From positions 34,673-98,672 of the forward strand of contig NZ_CAJE01000017.1 of the NCBI RefSeq assembly GCF_000308215.1: 64,000 nt of DNA, read 5' to 3'. The notes under the pieces were generated by a model that saw nothing but the letters and a program-made list of their open reading frames with translations, was not told the origin of the DNA and ran no database searches. Made by a program: the position numbers and the translations under genes. Source of the stretch: Methanomassiliicoccus luminyensis B10. Lineage in GTDB: Archaea; Thermoplasmatota; Thermoplasmata; Methanomassiliicoccales; Methanomassiliicoccaceae. How positions within the stretch are numbered: the first letter of the stretch is position 1; the number at the start of each line of letters is the position of its first letter. Shown piece after piece: positions 36,522 to 45,549 of the stretch.

Positions 36522-37583
36522 ATGTTTCCGGGCCGGCAGGGTAGCGCTTCGGCGCGGCCTTTCTTATACATACTAACATCGGCCGCACTGTTCGGCATCA
36601 GCGTCCCCGTGGCCAAGCTACTGGTGGCGGACATAGAGCCGGTGGCCCTGGCCGGCCTTCTTTATGCGGGCGCGTTCATCGGCCTGGCCACTTTCCGCGC
36701 CGTTTCCCGGGCAAAGGGGAAAGAGAGGCTGGGCGGCCCTATCGTCAGGAGCGACATTCCCTACCTCGCCGGGGCCGTGGCGTCGGGAGGCATCGCCGCC
36801 CCCATACTGATGCTCACCGGCCTGACCATGGTGTCGGGCTTCGCCTCCTCCCTGTTCCTGAACCTGGAGGGCATCGCCACCGCGGTCATCGCCCTGGTAG
36901 TGTTCAGGGAGCAGGTGGGGAAGAGGACCTGGGCGGCCCTAGCGGCCATGACCGCCGGAGGGGCGCTGCTCACCCTGGGCCCCATGGGCGGCGCCTCCCC
37001 CCTGGGGGCGGCGCTGATCGTGCTGTCGATGGCCTGCTGGGGGCTGGACAACAACCTCACCAGCCGCATCTCGGGGAAGGACCCTTCCCAGATCGCCATG
37101 CTCAAGGGGCTGGTGGCGGGCAGCGTGTCCCTGGCCTCGGCCGCACTGCTCGGGCAGCTGAGTGGCCTGGGAGCGGAGGTGCTGGCGGCGCTCCTGCTCG
37201 GCGCGCTGAGCTACGGGGTCAGCCTGGTCCTGTTCATCTTCGCCCTGGACAAGCTGGGCTCCTCCCGGACGGGGGCGTTCTACAGCTTCGGCCCGTTCGT
37301 CGGCGCGGCGGTGTCCATCCCCCTGCTGGGCGAGGCGGTCTCGATCGGAATGCTGCCGGCGGCGGCGCTCATGGCGCTGGGCACTTATCTCCTGGTGACA
37401 GAGAAACATTCCCACCGCCACCGGCACGAACGGGTGGTCCACGCTCACCGGCACTCCGAGGACGAGCATCACCATCACCACGAGACGCCGGAAGCGGGAA
37501 CGCATTTGCACGAGCACGTGCACGAGGCCTTCGAGCATAACCATTCGCACTACCCCGACTCGCACCACCGTCACCGGCACTGA
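36522..37583 (+). CDS. EamA/DMT-family transporter with His-rich tail
   Basis: A 353-residue membrane protein with ten helices in two EamA repeats (about 10-140 and 155-290). The last 55 or so residues are a cytoplasmic tail with more than twenty histidines (HSHRHRHERVVHAHRHSEDE, then HHHHH and HEHVHEAFEHNHSHY). Ordinary EamA exporters lack this. Such tails often bind Ni, Co or Zn, so metal transport or metal buffering is a reasonable hypothesis. The ATG follows the small upstream gene closely. Confidence 0.82.
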   Translation: MFPGRQGSASARPFLYILTSAALFGISVPVAKLLVADIEPVALAGLLYAGAFIGLATFRAVSRAKGKERLGGPIVRSDIPYLAGAVASGGIAAPILMLTGLTMVSGFASSLFLNLEGIATAVIALVVFREQVGKRTWAALAAMTAGGALLTLGPMGGASPLGAALIVLSMACWGLDNNLTSRISGKDPSQIAMLKGLVAGSVSLASAALLGQLSGLGAEVLAALLLGALSYGVSLVLFIFALDKLGSSRTGAFYSFGPFVGAAVSIPLLGEAVSIGMLPAAALMALGTYLLVTEKHSHRHRHERVVHAHRHSEDEHHHHHETPEAGTHLHEHVHEAFEHNHSHYPDSHHRHRH

Positions 37584-37735
37584 GGCCAGAACGGCACCAC
37601 TGACCAGTATCCCATATCATCGGCGGGCTTCTAACCTTAATACCAAAGATTATTAAGCAGCTCCGTACCTGGACCAACCGATACGCACTGGAGAGTGAAG
37701 TACTGCCCATTACTGACTCGGCGCTGGAGACGATA

Positions 37736-38776
37736 TTGTTGTGCAGATCGGAGCAGGGCAAGCTCCAACAGGACCACTTCGACCGGATGACCCCGTTCCG
37801 ACTGCAAATAGAGTGTTCCACCGACTGCTCGGCCGACTGCTCCTACTGCTATGCGAGGAGCGTTTCCCCGGGTGAGCCCCTCACCACCCGCGAGATCAAG
37901 GGACTGCTCCGCCGCGCCGCCAACATGGGCATCAAGCACGTAGACTGGATGGGGGGAGACCCATTGGAGAGGCCGGACTGGGTCGAGCTTATGCAGTCGG
38001 CCCGCTACGCTGGACTGACCAACAACATCTGGACCTGCGGCCCGCTGCTCAATGACGTGGTCAACGCCAAGAGGGTCATCGAGCTCACCCAGGGCGGCTT
38101 CGTCATGGTGCACCTCGACTCGCTCGATCCTGACGTTCTCCAGAGCATCCGTTCCACTTACAATCCCAAGACCACCCGCGACACACTGCGGGGGGTGAAG
38201 CTCCTCCAGGATATGGGCAAGCCGCCGGAGGAGATAGGTAACCTGATCATGATGACCTCGCAGCATACGGTAGAGGATGTCAAGCAGACCATGTCCACGC
38301 TGTACAGCGAATTGGGCATGCGCACCTGCCTGATGACCCTCAAGCCGGTGGACGACGCGGGAAAGCTGTACGGCCTTTTGCCCCGCGCCGACGATGTCAA
38401 CGCGGCCTACGCCGCGAGGGACGAACTGTTCCTGGAAGGAAAGCGCATGGGCTGCCAGGACTTCCCCAAGCAGTACTGCGGGTCCATAGTGTTCGTGTCC
38501 CTCGACGGAAAGGTGTCATCGTGCTACTCCCTGCGCCGCACTCTCGGCTCGGTGAGGGAGCAGACCTTCGAGGACATCGTATCATCGAACGCCTCGTCAT
38601 TGTTCTTCACCGAGTTCAGGAGGTCGGGCGACGAGGCCTGCACGTCGTGCGACAAGGGGGCCTGCTGGGGCTGCCGGGCCAACGCGTTCTACTTCGGCCG
38701 CGGCGTGTATTCGCAGGACCCGCTGTGCTCGCTGACCGAGAACCCCCCGGCCAGCAGCAGCTTCTGCCCCTACTGA
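37736..38776 (+). CDS. Radical SAM/SPASM-type protein
   Basis: Iron-sulfur enzyme of about 346 residues. The radical-SAM cluster motif is CSADCSYC (CxxxCxxC, preceded by QIECSTD). A C-terminal SPASM/twitch-like cysteine set is visible (CGSIVFVSLDGKVSSCYS, then CTSCDKGACWGCRAN and LCSL), so it should carry additional 4Fe-4S clusters. Substrate and product are unknown. No ATG or GTG fits the N-terminus, so TTG 37736 is the working start and ATG near 37787 an alternative. The AT-rich 37630-37660 stretch may be its promoter. Confidence 0.83.
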   Translation: MLCRSEQGKLQQDHFDRMTPFRLQIECSTDCSADCSYCYARSVSPGEPLTTREIKGLLRRAANMGIKHVDWMGGDPLERPDWVELMQSARYAGLTNNIWTCGPLLNDVVNAKRVIELTQGGFVMVHLDSLDPDVLQSIRSTYNPKTTRDTLRGVKLLQDMGKPPEEIGNLIMMTSQHTVEDVKQTMSTLYSELGMRTCLMTLKPVDDAGKLYGLLPRADDVNAAYAARDELFLEGKRMGCQDFPKQYCGSIVFVSLDGKVSSCYSLRRTLGSVREQTFEDIVSSNASSLFFTEFRRSGDEACTSCDKGACWGCRANAFYFGRGVYSQDPLCSLTENPPASSSFCPY

Positions 38777-38841
38777 TTCGTCTACGAAGGCGGGAAAGCC
38801 CGCGACCTCAAGGTCCCATGCAGACAACGTGGGAGCGTTGA

Positions 38842-39591
38842 TCAATCATACAGCGTCGGCTCGAGGACGAACTTGCAGAAGTTGCTCTTGGTGCCGAAGC
38901 ATTCCGAATGCGTCACTCTCAGGGGCACCCCGGTCTTGGTGTCGAAGATCGCTTCCATTATCCCCTCGTTCAGAATGCACAGCGTCTTGCCCACGTCCGG
39001 TATGTCCGAAGCGTCGTAGTCGTCCTTGATTATGAGGGTGAGCGGCATCAGGGAGTACACGTTCACCTCGCCCAGCTCGTGCTGCGCGTAGAACTCCTTG
39101 ACCTCCTCGATGAGGCCCTTCACATCGGTGGACTCCATGTGCTTGGATATGGTGGCCCCGATCTGCCGGCCGATGTCCTTGAGGACCGGGTCCATGTTCA
39201 GGCCGATGGCCTCGACCCCGATGACCATGGCCCGCAACTCGCCCTTGAGGAACGACGAGGGGGTCCCGATGCTCTTGTCCACGATGTTGCTGACCGCCTT
39301 GCTGAGGTCTTCGCGGGGGACGACGGAGCTGCCGACCGGCTTGGACACCAGGTAGAAGATCTTTCTGCGGTTGTCGGTGGGGTCGTCCCTCGACGCCACC
39401 AGGCCCTCCTTGACCATCTTGTCCAGATGCACCGACAGCGTGGACTGCGCCTTCCCGGTGAGCTGGGCTATCTCCGACAGGCTGAGGTCCCGCCTCTGCA
39501 GCTCGCTCAGGATCTTCTGGCGGACCGGATTGGAGATCTGCTTGAGACCTGAACTGGTAGAATAAACGTCCAAGGCGGTGCTCTTCTTCAT
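38842..39591 (-). CDS. ArsR-type regulator with V4R sensor domain
   Basis: A 249-residue DNA-binding protein. The N-terminal winged helix (about 15-90, with LSEIAQLTGKAQSTLSVHLD as recognition helix) is ArsR-like. The C-terminal half resembles a V4R (vinyl-4-reductase-like) domain, ending CFGTKSNFCKFVLEPTLYD with two cysteines that could bind a cofactor or metal. V4R regulators occur in methanogens near methyltransferase genes, so control of mtaCB or the radical SAM gene is plausible. It converges on the radical SAM gene. Confidence 0.8.
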   Translation of the reverse strand: MKKSTALDVYSTSSGLKQISNPVRQKILSELQRRDLSLSEIAQLTGKAQSTLSVHLDKMVKEGLVASRDDPTDNRRKIFYLVSKPVGSSVVPREDLSKAVSNIVDKSIGTPSSFLKGELRAMVIGVEAIGLNMDPVLKDIGRQIGATISKHMESTDVKGLIEEVKEFYAQHELGEVNVYSLMPLTLIIKDDYDASDIPDVGKTLCILNEGIMEAIFDTKTGVPLRVTHSECFGTKSNFCKFVLEPTLYD

Positions 39592-40089
39592 AGCGTGGTC
39601 ACTTATCGTCGCCTGAATATTAATAAGTTGATGGGAAAGACGATTATTCGTCTGATGGCTAGTGAACTGTTCTAACAGTACAGAGCTTCTTGATTCATTC
39701 AGACGGCATGCCTCGTCTTTCGATAAGGCAGGGCCATTCTGTCCACAAGCGTAAGTTCCGGTCGTTCCTACCGTACCTTCTCAATACCTCGTTGGAGGAT
39801 ATTGATGGAAGAATCATGGTCACGCGATAGAGGCGACCCACAGTAGGGACAGTTGTGCCACCGATCGCTAAGCGATTTAGAAACGATTTCGCCGCAGCAC
39901 GAGCGCTCCTGGCTCGTGCCCCTGGGATCGACCTGGACGAATGTCTTACCAGTTCTCTCAGCCTTGTAAGCCACCATCTTTAATGAGTCACACCGCCCCT
40001 GATGGTCCAAGCGAGATCGCCTACCTGAATAATGCCCAGCCATACGAGGATTTTAGTATCGGTGATGGGAATGACTTGGAGGTCATCTC
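39592..40089. other. Gap holding the transposon relic and the mtnA promoter
   Basis: The 498-base gap between the V4R regulator and mtnA is occupied mainly by the TnpB relic. The last 60 bases before ATG 40090, with GGAGGTCATCTC just ahead of the start, serve mtnA. Confidence 0.5.
39670..39990 (-). pseudogene. TnpB relic of an IS200/IS605-type element
   Basis: Only the C-terminus of a TnpB-family protein survives. The end of the zinc-ribbon region reads VQVDPRGTSQERSCCGE, then NCPYCGSPLSRDHDSSINIL. The first zinc-ribbon cysteine of the usual CSxCG is Arg here. After IEKVR the frame stops, and the expected tail continues in another frame (GTVGTTGTYACGQ and then KDEACRLNES), showing a frameshift. 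CGTCTGA/TCAGACG arms at about 39646-39706 may be a remnant of the element's end. No TnpA is present. Confidence 0.75.
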
Positions 40090-41115
40090 ATGAGGGTTCT
40101 TCAGGGCAAGAGAAGCAGGGAAGTGAGGGCGGTATGGCATCAGGGCGGGAAGGTCCGCATGATCGATCAGCGCATCCTCCCCGAACGGTTCAAGATCGTG
40201 GACTTCACCGACTACCTCCAGATCGCGGAGGCCATCAAGAACATGACCGTGAGGGGCGCGCCCTCCATCGGGGCGACCGCCGCGTACGGCATGGCCCTGG
40301 CGGCCAGGAACGGGGCGGACCTGCAGGAGGCCGCCGCCACCTTAAAGGCCACCAGGCCGACCGCGTACGACCTCTTCTACGCCGTGGACCACATGCTCAA
40401 CTCCCTGGAGCTGGGCGACGACCCTGTGGACGCCGCGGACGGGTACGCCGACCAGATCGTGGAGAAGTGCCGGCTCATCGGCAAGTACGGCGCCGACCTC
40501 ATTGACGAGGAGTGGAACATCATGACCCACTGCAACGCCGGCGCGCTGGCCACCGTGGACATCGGGACCGCGCTAGCTCCCATCCGCACCGCCTGGACCC
40601 AGGGGAAGCATATCTTCGTGTACGTTTCGGAGACGAGGCCGCGCCTCCAGGGCATGAAGCTCACCGCCTGGGAGCTGTACAATGAGGGCATACCGCACAA
40701 TGTCATCGTTGACGGCGCCTCCGGCGCGATGATGTGCCGCGACACCAATATGGTCATTGTCGGAGCGGACCGCATCGCCGCCAACGGGGACTTCGCCAAC
40801 AAGATAGGGACCTTTGACAAGGCCGTGCTGGCCCATGAGCTGGCCGTCCCCTTCTACGTGGCCGCGCCGATGTCCACCTTCGACTTCAGCATCGTCAGCG
40901 GGGACGAGATCGTCATCGAGGACCGCGCCGAGGAGGAGGTGACCATGATCGGGAACAAGCGCATCGCCCCGAAAGAGGTCACTGCGCTGAACCCCTCCTT
41001 CGACATGACCAGGGCGAAGTACGTCACCGGCTTCATCACCGAGATGGGGATCCTGCGGCCCTCGGAGATAGGAGCGCTCCGCAAGGAGCAGTTCTCCGAG
41101 GAGGGGGACCTCTGA
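40090..41115 (+). CDS. mtnA: S-methyl-5-thioribose-1-phosphate isomerase
   Basis: Cytoplasmic isomerase of 341 residues in methylthioadenosine salvage, in the eIF2B-like fold. The catalytic residues of the bacterial enzyme (Cys160, Asp240) correspond to C148 (THCNAGAL) and D227 (VGADRIAANGD). The N-terminal MTVRGAPSIGATAAYG motif is also typical of MtnA. The neighbouring class II aldolase supports the pathway. A ribose-1,5-bisphosphate isomerase is the main alternative in archaea. Confidence 0.85.
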   Translation: MRVLQGKRSREVRAVWHQGGKVRMIDQRILPERFKIVDFTDYLQIAEAIKNMTVRGAPSIGATAAYGMALAARNGADLQEAAATLKATRPTAYDLFYAVDHMLNSLELGDDPVDAADGYADQIVEKCRLIGKYGADLIDEEWNIMTHCNAGALATVDIGTALAPIRTAWTQGKHIFVYVSETRPRLQGMKLTAWELYNEGIPHNVIVDGASGAMMCRDTNMVIVGADRIAANGDFANKIGTFDKAVLAHELAVPFYVAAPMSTFDFSIVSGDEIVIEDRAEEEVTMIGNKRIAPKEVTALNPSFDMTRAKYVTGFITEMGILRPSEIGALRKEQFSEEGDL

Positions 41116-41741
41116 GCGAGAAAGAGGCAAGGAAGCAGCTGGCCGAGGTGGGCCGGATGCTGTGGGAGAGGAGGCTCACCTACGGCAACGGGGGGAACAT
41201 CAGCGTCCGGCTGGAGGATGGGAGCATGCTCATCACCCCGTCGGGGGCGTGCAAGGGCATACTCGGACCGGAGCAGATGATCAGGGTGGACATCCAGAGC
41301 GGCAAGGCCGAGGAGGGGAAGCGGCCGTCGATGGAGACGCCCTTCCACCTGGGCATCTACCGCCGCCGCCCCGACGTGGGCGCGGTGGTCCACTGCCACC
41401 CCCTGTCTTGCACCGTGCTGGCCGTGCAGGGTCGACCGTTCCGCTCCGCCATGACCCCAGAGGCCATCATGGTGCTGGGCGAGCTCGTTCCCACCGTGGC
41501 CTATGCCACCCCGGGGTCGGAGGGCCTCGCGAAGAACGTGTCCCAGGGCTTGGGGACGAACAAGGCCTGCCTGCTGGAGAGCCACGGCGCCCTGGCAGTG
41601 GGAAAGGACCTGCTGGACGCCTTCAACCGCATGGACACCATGGAGTACATCGCCTCGGTGCAGCTGCGCTGCGAGGAGCTGGGCGGCCTCGACGACCTGC
41701 CGGAAGAGGAGATCGCCCGCATCGCGGGGATGACAAAGTAG
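41112..41741 (+). CDS. Class II aldolase, likely acting on methylthioribulose-1-phosphate
   Basis: Zinc-dependent class II aldolase of about 209 residues (FucA/AraD family). Metal and catalytic residues seen: E75 in METPF, H94 and H96 in HCHPL, H158 in ESHGAL. The family N-terminus (about 20 residues before the LTYGNGGNIS motif) is reached only from a CTG at 41112 that overlaps the mtnA stop (CTGA) and has GAGGAGGGGG upstream. The GTG at 41148 would truncate it. In Methanocaldococcus an aldolase of this type is reported to cleave methylthioribulose-1-phosphate. Confidence 0.82.
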   Translation: MSEKEARKQLAEVGRMLWERRLTYGNGGNISVRLEDGSMLITPSGACKGILGPEQMIRVDIQSGKAEEGKRPSMETPFHLGIYRRRPDVGAVVHCHPLSCTVLAVQGRPFRSAMTPEAIMVLGELVPTVAYATPGSEGLAKNVSQGLGTNKACLLESHGALAVGKDLLDAFNRMDTMEYIASVQLRCEELGGLDDLPEEEIARIAGMTK

Positions 41742-41769
41742 AAGGGCAGGGAGGGGTTGGAGGTTGGCG

Positions 41770-42915
41770 ATGATCCTGGTAACCAAGTGGTTCGGCGTAT
41801 TCCTTGTGGACAAGGACAAGGTGGTCCGCCACACCCTTTTCGGCAAGGACCCCAAGCAGATGGCCGAGAAGCTCGCCGCCATCCAGCGCGGGGACGTGCT
41901 CCCGGAGGAGGAGAAGCTCGCGGAGAAGCGCATGCACGTGGCCGATCCGCGCCTGTCCAGGCTCGGCAAGCCGGAGGTGTTCGACTCCGCTTTCATCAAG
42001 CCGGAGGACTACGGGTACACCCCCCAGCTCATGCAGAAGGTCATGGTCGAGCTGGGGAAGATACGGACCAGGGAGCCGCTTCCGCCGGACCGGTTCATCG
42101 TCCAGGCCGTCAGGGCGATGGACGACACCATCGAGATGATCAACCTGATGAGCGAGCGCCTCCACGAGTGGTATGGGCTGCACTTCCCCGAGCTGGCGGA
42201 CTACGCCGCCGAGGAAAGGTACGTGCGGCTCATCGCCGAGAAGGGCTCCAGGGACGCTGTCCTCTCGGCGCTGGACCTGCAGCTGGAGTCGGTCGGCTCC
42301 GAGCTGGAGGACCAGGACCTCGAGACCGTCAGGCAGTTCGCCTCCGCCCTGCTGCAGCTGTACGCTGAGAAGGACCGCCTGGAGGCGTATATCTCCGAGA
42401 GGATGCAGGTCGCCGCTCCCAACCTCACCGCCATCGTCGGGGCCAGCCTCGGCGCCAGGCTCATCTCCATCGCCGGCGGGCTGAAACGCCTGTCCAGGAT
42501 GCCGTCCGGCACCGTGCAGCTGCTGGGCGCGGAGAAGGCGCTGTTCGCCCATCTCCGCCAGGGGAAGAGGCCCCCCAAGCACGGCGTGATCTTCCAGCAT
42601 CCTACGGTCCACAGGGCCCCGTGGTGGCAGAGGGGGAATATCGCCCGAGCCATGGCCGGGAAGCTGGCCATCGCTGCCCGGGTCGATTATTACAAGGGCA
42701 GCTTCGTCGGCGACAAGCTGAACGAGGACCTCGCCAGGAGGGTCGAGGAGATCATGAAGAAGTACCCGGACCCTCCGAAGAAGGAGCCCCAGAAGTTCCA
42801 GGGCCAGAGGCCCCAGGGGCCGCGGAGAGGGCCAAGGCCCCCGCAGAGCTTCCGCGGCCAGGACAGGGGAAGGGGCCAGGGGCGCCCCTGGAAGGGGAAC
42901 AATCCGCGCAGGTGA
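41770..42915 (+). CDS. nop5: Nop5, archaeal C/D box RNP scaffold protein
   Basis: Core protein of the ribose-methylation guide RNP, about 381 residues. It has the N-terminal domain, the coiled-coil (about 100-200) and the Nop domain with APNLTAIVGASLGARLI and the signature GKRPPKHGVIFQHP. The C-terminus is a Lys/Pro/Gly/Arg-rich tail. GGAGG six bases before ATG 41770 decides the start over TTG 41764. Fibrillarin, often adjacent, is not beside it here. Confidence 0.94.
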   Translation: MILVTKWFGVFLVDKDKVVRHTLFGKDPKQMAEKLAAIQRGDVLPEEEKLAEKRMHVADPRLSRLGKPEVFDSAFIKPEDYGYTPQLMQKVMVELGKIRTREPLPPDRFIVQAVRAMDDTIEMINLMSERLHEWYGLHFPELADYAAEERYVRLIAEKGSRDAVLSALDLQLESVGSELEDQDLETVRQFASALLQLYAEKDRLEAYISERMQVAAPNLTAIVGASLGARLISIAGGLKRLSRMPSGTVQLLGAEKALFAHLRQGKRPPKHGVIFQHPTVHRAPWWQRGNIARAMAGKLAIAARVDYYKGSFVGDKLNEDLARRVEEIMKKYPDPPKKEPQKFQGQRPQGPRRGPRPPQSFRGQDRGRGQGRPWKGNNPRR

Positions 42916-43043
42916 GGGGGCGCAGGGCGCAAAAGCGCCCCGCTCCGATATTAATCTGGGAAATGCGGCGTTGGTGCTTCGGCGGGGTCGCCGAAACCTA
43001 GCAAAATATTTATGGTGGCGGCGGTTTCCGTCAATTGATATTT

Positions 43044-43427
43044 ATGTGGACTCAGGCTGAAGTCAGGGAACTCAAAGTAGGACGCTACATGCTGATCGAT
43101 GAGGAGCCCTGCAAGATCCTCTCCATTGACACTTCCAAGCCAGGGAAGCACGGTGAAGCGAAATCTCGCATAGATGCCGTAGGCCTTTTCGACGGGAAGA
43201 AGAGAAGCGTCGTCCACCCCGTCAAGCATAAGGTCCAGATACCCATGATCGACAAGCGGAAGGGTCAGATCCTGAATATCGCAGGGGACGAGATCCAAAT
43301 GATGGACCTGGAGACTTTCGAGCAGTTCTCGTTGCCCATCGACGAGGAGTTCAAGGGCCAGCTCAATGCGGGCGAAGAGGTCCTGTACATGGTGGCCATG
43401 GGCAAGCGGAAGATCACCAAGGTATAA
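43044..43427 (+). CDS. eif5A: Translation factor aIF5A
   Basis: A 127-residue factor with an SH3-like and an OB-fold domain. The hypusine-modified lysine is K35 in the loop [10 protein letters not shown]. Hypusine is built from spermidine, which links this gene to the polyamine genes nearby. The start ATG 43044 is chosen; a TTG at 43035 is in frame. A TATA-like AAATATTTATGG lies around 43003-43014. The agmatinase gene starts two bases after its stop. Confidence 0.95.
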   Translation: MWTQAEVRELKVGRYMLIDEEPCKILSIDTSKPGKHGEAKSRIDAVGLFDGKKRSVVHPVKHKVQIPMIDKRKGQILNIAGDEIQMMDLETFEQFSLPIDEEFKGQLNAGEEVLYMVAMGKRKITKV

Positions 43428-43429
43428 CG

Positions 43430-44332
43430 ATGTCCTTGCCCGGCATCACGTTCCTGGGCGCCGATTCGTCGTACGAGGACGCCAAGTACATCATCGTAGG
43501 CGTGCCCTTCGATCGGACCACCACTTACCGGCCCGGTACGAGATCGGCGCCGAACGCGATACGTGAGGCATCGTACAATTTCGAGAAGTTCCTTTTCGAG
43601 CACAACATCGACCTCAACGATGTCAAGACCCACGACATGGGGGACCTGGGCGACTACGAGTCCCCTCAGGAGATGGTCGAGGCCGCCGGAGAGGTCGCCA
43701 AGAGGATAGTGAGGGATGGCAAGTTCCCCATATTCCTGGGCGGAGAGCACTCCGTGTCCATACCAGCCATAACGGCGTTCAAGGACGTGGGGGTCATCTC
43801 CATCGACGCCCACCTGGATTACCGCGACTCGTACATGGGGCAGAGGTACAGCCACGCCTGCGTTTCCCGGCGGACGGCGGAGCACGTGGGCCGGGACAAC
43901 CTCCTGGTGTTCGGCATACGCTCCATGTCCAAGGAGGAGGCGGCCCTCGACGATAAGCCTGAGTACATCGACGCCTACACCATCGCCGAGGAAGGAGTGG
44001 AGAAGGCGTTCAAGAGAGCGCTCAACATCATCAAGAAGGACAAGATCTACCTGTCCCTGGACATCGACGGGATCGACCCGGCCTTCGCTCCCGGGACCGG
44101 GGTCCCCGAGCCGTTCGGACTGACGTCCCTGGACGTCAAGAAGTGCATCAGCATGCTGGGCCCGCGCATGGTCGGATTCGACGTGGTGGAGATATCCCCG
44201 CCCTTCGACAAGGGCAACACCTCCGCTCTGGGCGCGCGGATGGTGCAGGAGGCCATCGCCGTCTCCTGGAAGTACCGCAGCAAGGGGGACAAAGAGCATG
44301 TCAACGGCATCTCCTCCCTGTTCCGGCGCTGA
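43430..44332 (+). CDS. speB: Agmatinase/ureohydrolase
   Basis: Mn-dependent ureohydrolase of 300 residues converting agmatine to putrescine and urea. Metal-binding motifs GGEHSVS, SIDAHLDYRD, and SLDIDGIDPAFAPGTGVPEP are present. It is cotranscribed with the aIF5A gene, a meaningful pairing because hypusine needs spermidine made from putrescine. Together with aguA/aguB it provides a second agmatine-to-putrescine route. Confidence 0.92.
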   Translation: MSLPGITFLGADSSYEDAKYIIVGVPFDRTTTYRPGTRSAPNAIREASYNFEKFLFEHNIDLNDVKTHDMGDLGDYESPQEMVEAAGEVAKRIVRDGKFPIFLGGEHSVSIPAITAFKDVGVISIDAHLDYRDSYMGQRYSHACVSRRTAEHVGRDNLLVFGIRSMSKEEAALDDKPEYIDAYTIAEEGVEKAFKRALNIIKKDKIYLSLDIDGIDPAFAPGTGVPEPFGLTSLDVKKCISMLGPRMVGFDVVEISPPFDKGNTSALGARMVQEAIAVSWKYRSKGDKEHVNGISSLFRR

Positions 44333-44415
44333 GCGCCGGTCATTATTTTCCTGGTGCGCGGCCCCATCGGTTGAAATAGAATGGATTGCGATGCCCCTTC
44401 AGAGGAGACGGGGCC

Positions 44416-45519
44416 GTGTCGAGCAAGGTCTATTTTTTCAATCTCAGGTCGAGGTCGGACAGGGACAGCAAGGTCAACAAGGTCGATAGACTGTTCGACC
44501 ACGCCGGTCTGGACAAGGTCATCGAGGAGAACGATCTGACCGCGATAAAGCTGCACTTCGGGGAGAGGGGGAACGACACCTACATCAACCCGGTGTTCGT
44601 CCGCAGGGTGGTGGACAAGGTGAAGGCCCAGGGAGCGAAACCGTTCCTCGCCGACACCAACACGCTTTACTCGGGATCGAGGCACAACTCGGTCGACCAT
44701 CTCATCACCGCGCTGGAGCATGGGTTCGGCTACACCGTCACCGGCGCCCCCATTATCATAGCGGACGGGCTAAAGAGCGACGGCATCGCCGAGGTCAGGA
44801 TCGACAAGAAGCACTTCTCATCGGTCAAGCTGGCCAGGGACATCGTTTCCGCGGACAGCGTCATTGTCATGTCGCACTTCAAGGGCCACGAGCTTACCGG
44901 GTTCGGGGGAGCGATAAAGAACATGGCCATGGGCGGGGCCCCCGCCTCGGGGAAGCTGGAGCAGCACTCCTGCCGCATGGCGGTTAACCAGGAGAAGTGC
45001 ATCGCCTGCGGGGAGTGCGAGAAGGTGTGCCCCCAGGACGCCATCCAGATCGAGGAGAAGGCGGAGATAACGACGGAAGGCTGCATCGGGTGCGGAGAGT
45101 GCATCACGGTGTGCCCGGAGAAGGCCATCGACATCGACTGGACCACCGACGTGCCGGAGATGATGGAGCGCATGACCGAGTACGCCTACGGGTTCGCGGC
45201 GTCGCACCCCGGCCGCATCGGCTACATCAGCTTCCTGATGAACATCACCCCCGACTGCGACTGCATCCCCTGGAGCGACGCGCCCATCGTGCCGGACATC
45301 GGCATCCTGGCGTCGACCGACCCGGTGGCCATCGATCAGGCCTGCTACGACCTGGTGAACAAGCAGGTCGGCCTGCACGGCTCCAAGCTGGAGAATGAGC
45401 ATGCCGCGGGCGGGGACAAATTCAAGGGGACCTGGCCGCTGGCCAGCCCCACCGTCCAGCTGAGTTACGCCGAGGAGCTGGGCATGGGGTCCCGCGACTA
45501 CGAGCTCATAACGCTGTGA
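44416..45519 (+). CDS. DUF362 protein with two 4Fe-4S clusters
   Basis: A 367-residue soluble DUF362 protein. An N-terminal domain (KLHFGERGNDTYINP) is followed by two ferredoxin-like motifs, CIACGECEKVCP and CIGCGECITVCP (around 205-245), and a C-terminal DUF362 half with DPVAIDQACYDLVN. The start GTG 44416 is chosen for its fit to family N-termini (SSKVYFFNLRSR). It follows speB with its own small gap. Exact role unknown, presumed redox or metabolic. Confidence 0.85.
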   Translation: MSSKVYFFNLRSRSDRDSKVNKVDRLFDHAGLDKVIEENDLTAIKLHFGERGNDTYINPVFVRRVVDKVKAQGAKPFLADTNTLYSGSRHNSVDHLITALEHGFGYTVTGAPIIIADGLKSDGIAEVRIDKKHFSSVKLARDIVSADSVIVMSHFKGHELTGFGGAIKNMAMGGAPASGKLEQHSCRMAVNQEKCIACGECEKVCPQDAIQIEEKAEITTEGCIGCGECITVCPEKAIDIDWTTDVPEMMERMTEYAYGFAASHPGRIGYISFLMNITPDCDCIPWSDAPIVPDIGILASTDPVAIDQACYDLVNKQVGLHGSKLENEHAAGGDKFKGTWPLASPTVQLSYAEELGMGSRDYELITL

Positions 45520-45549
45520 GCGTCGCCGAGCTCGACTGGGCCGAAGGCT

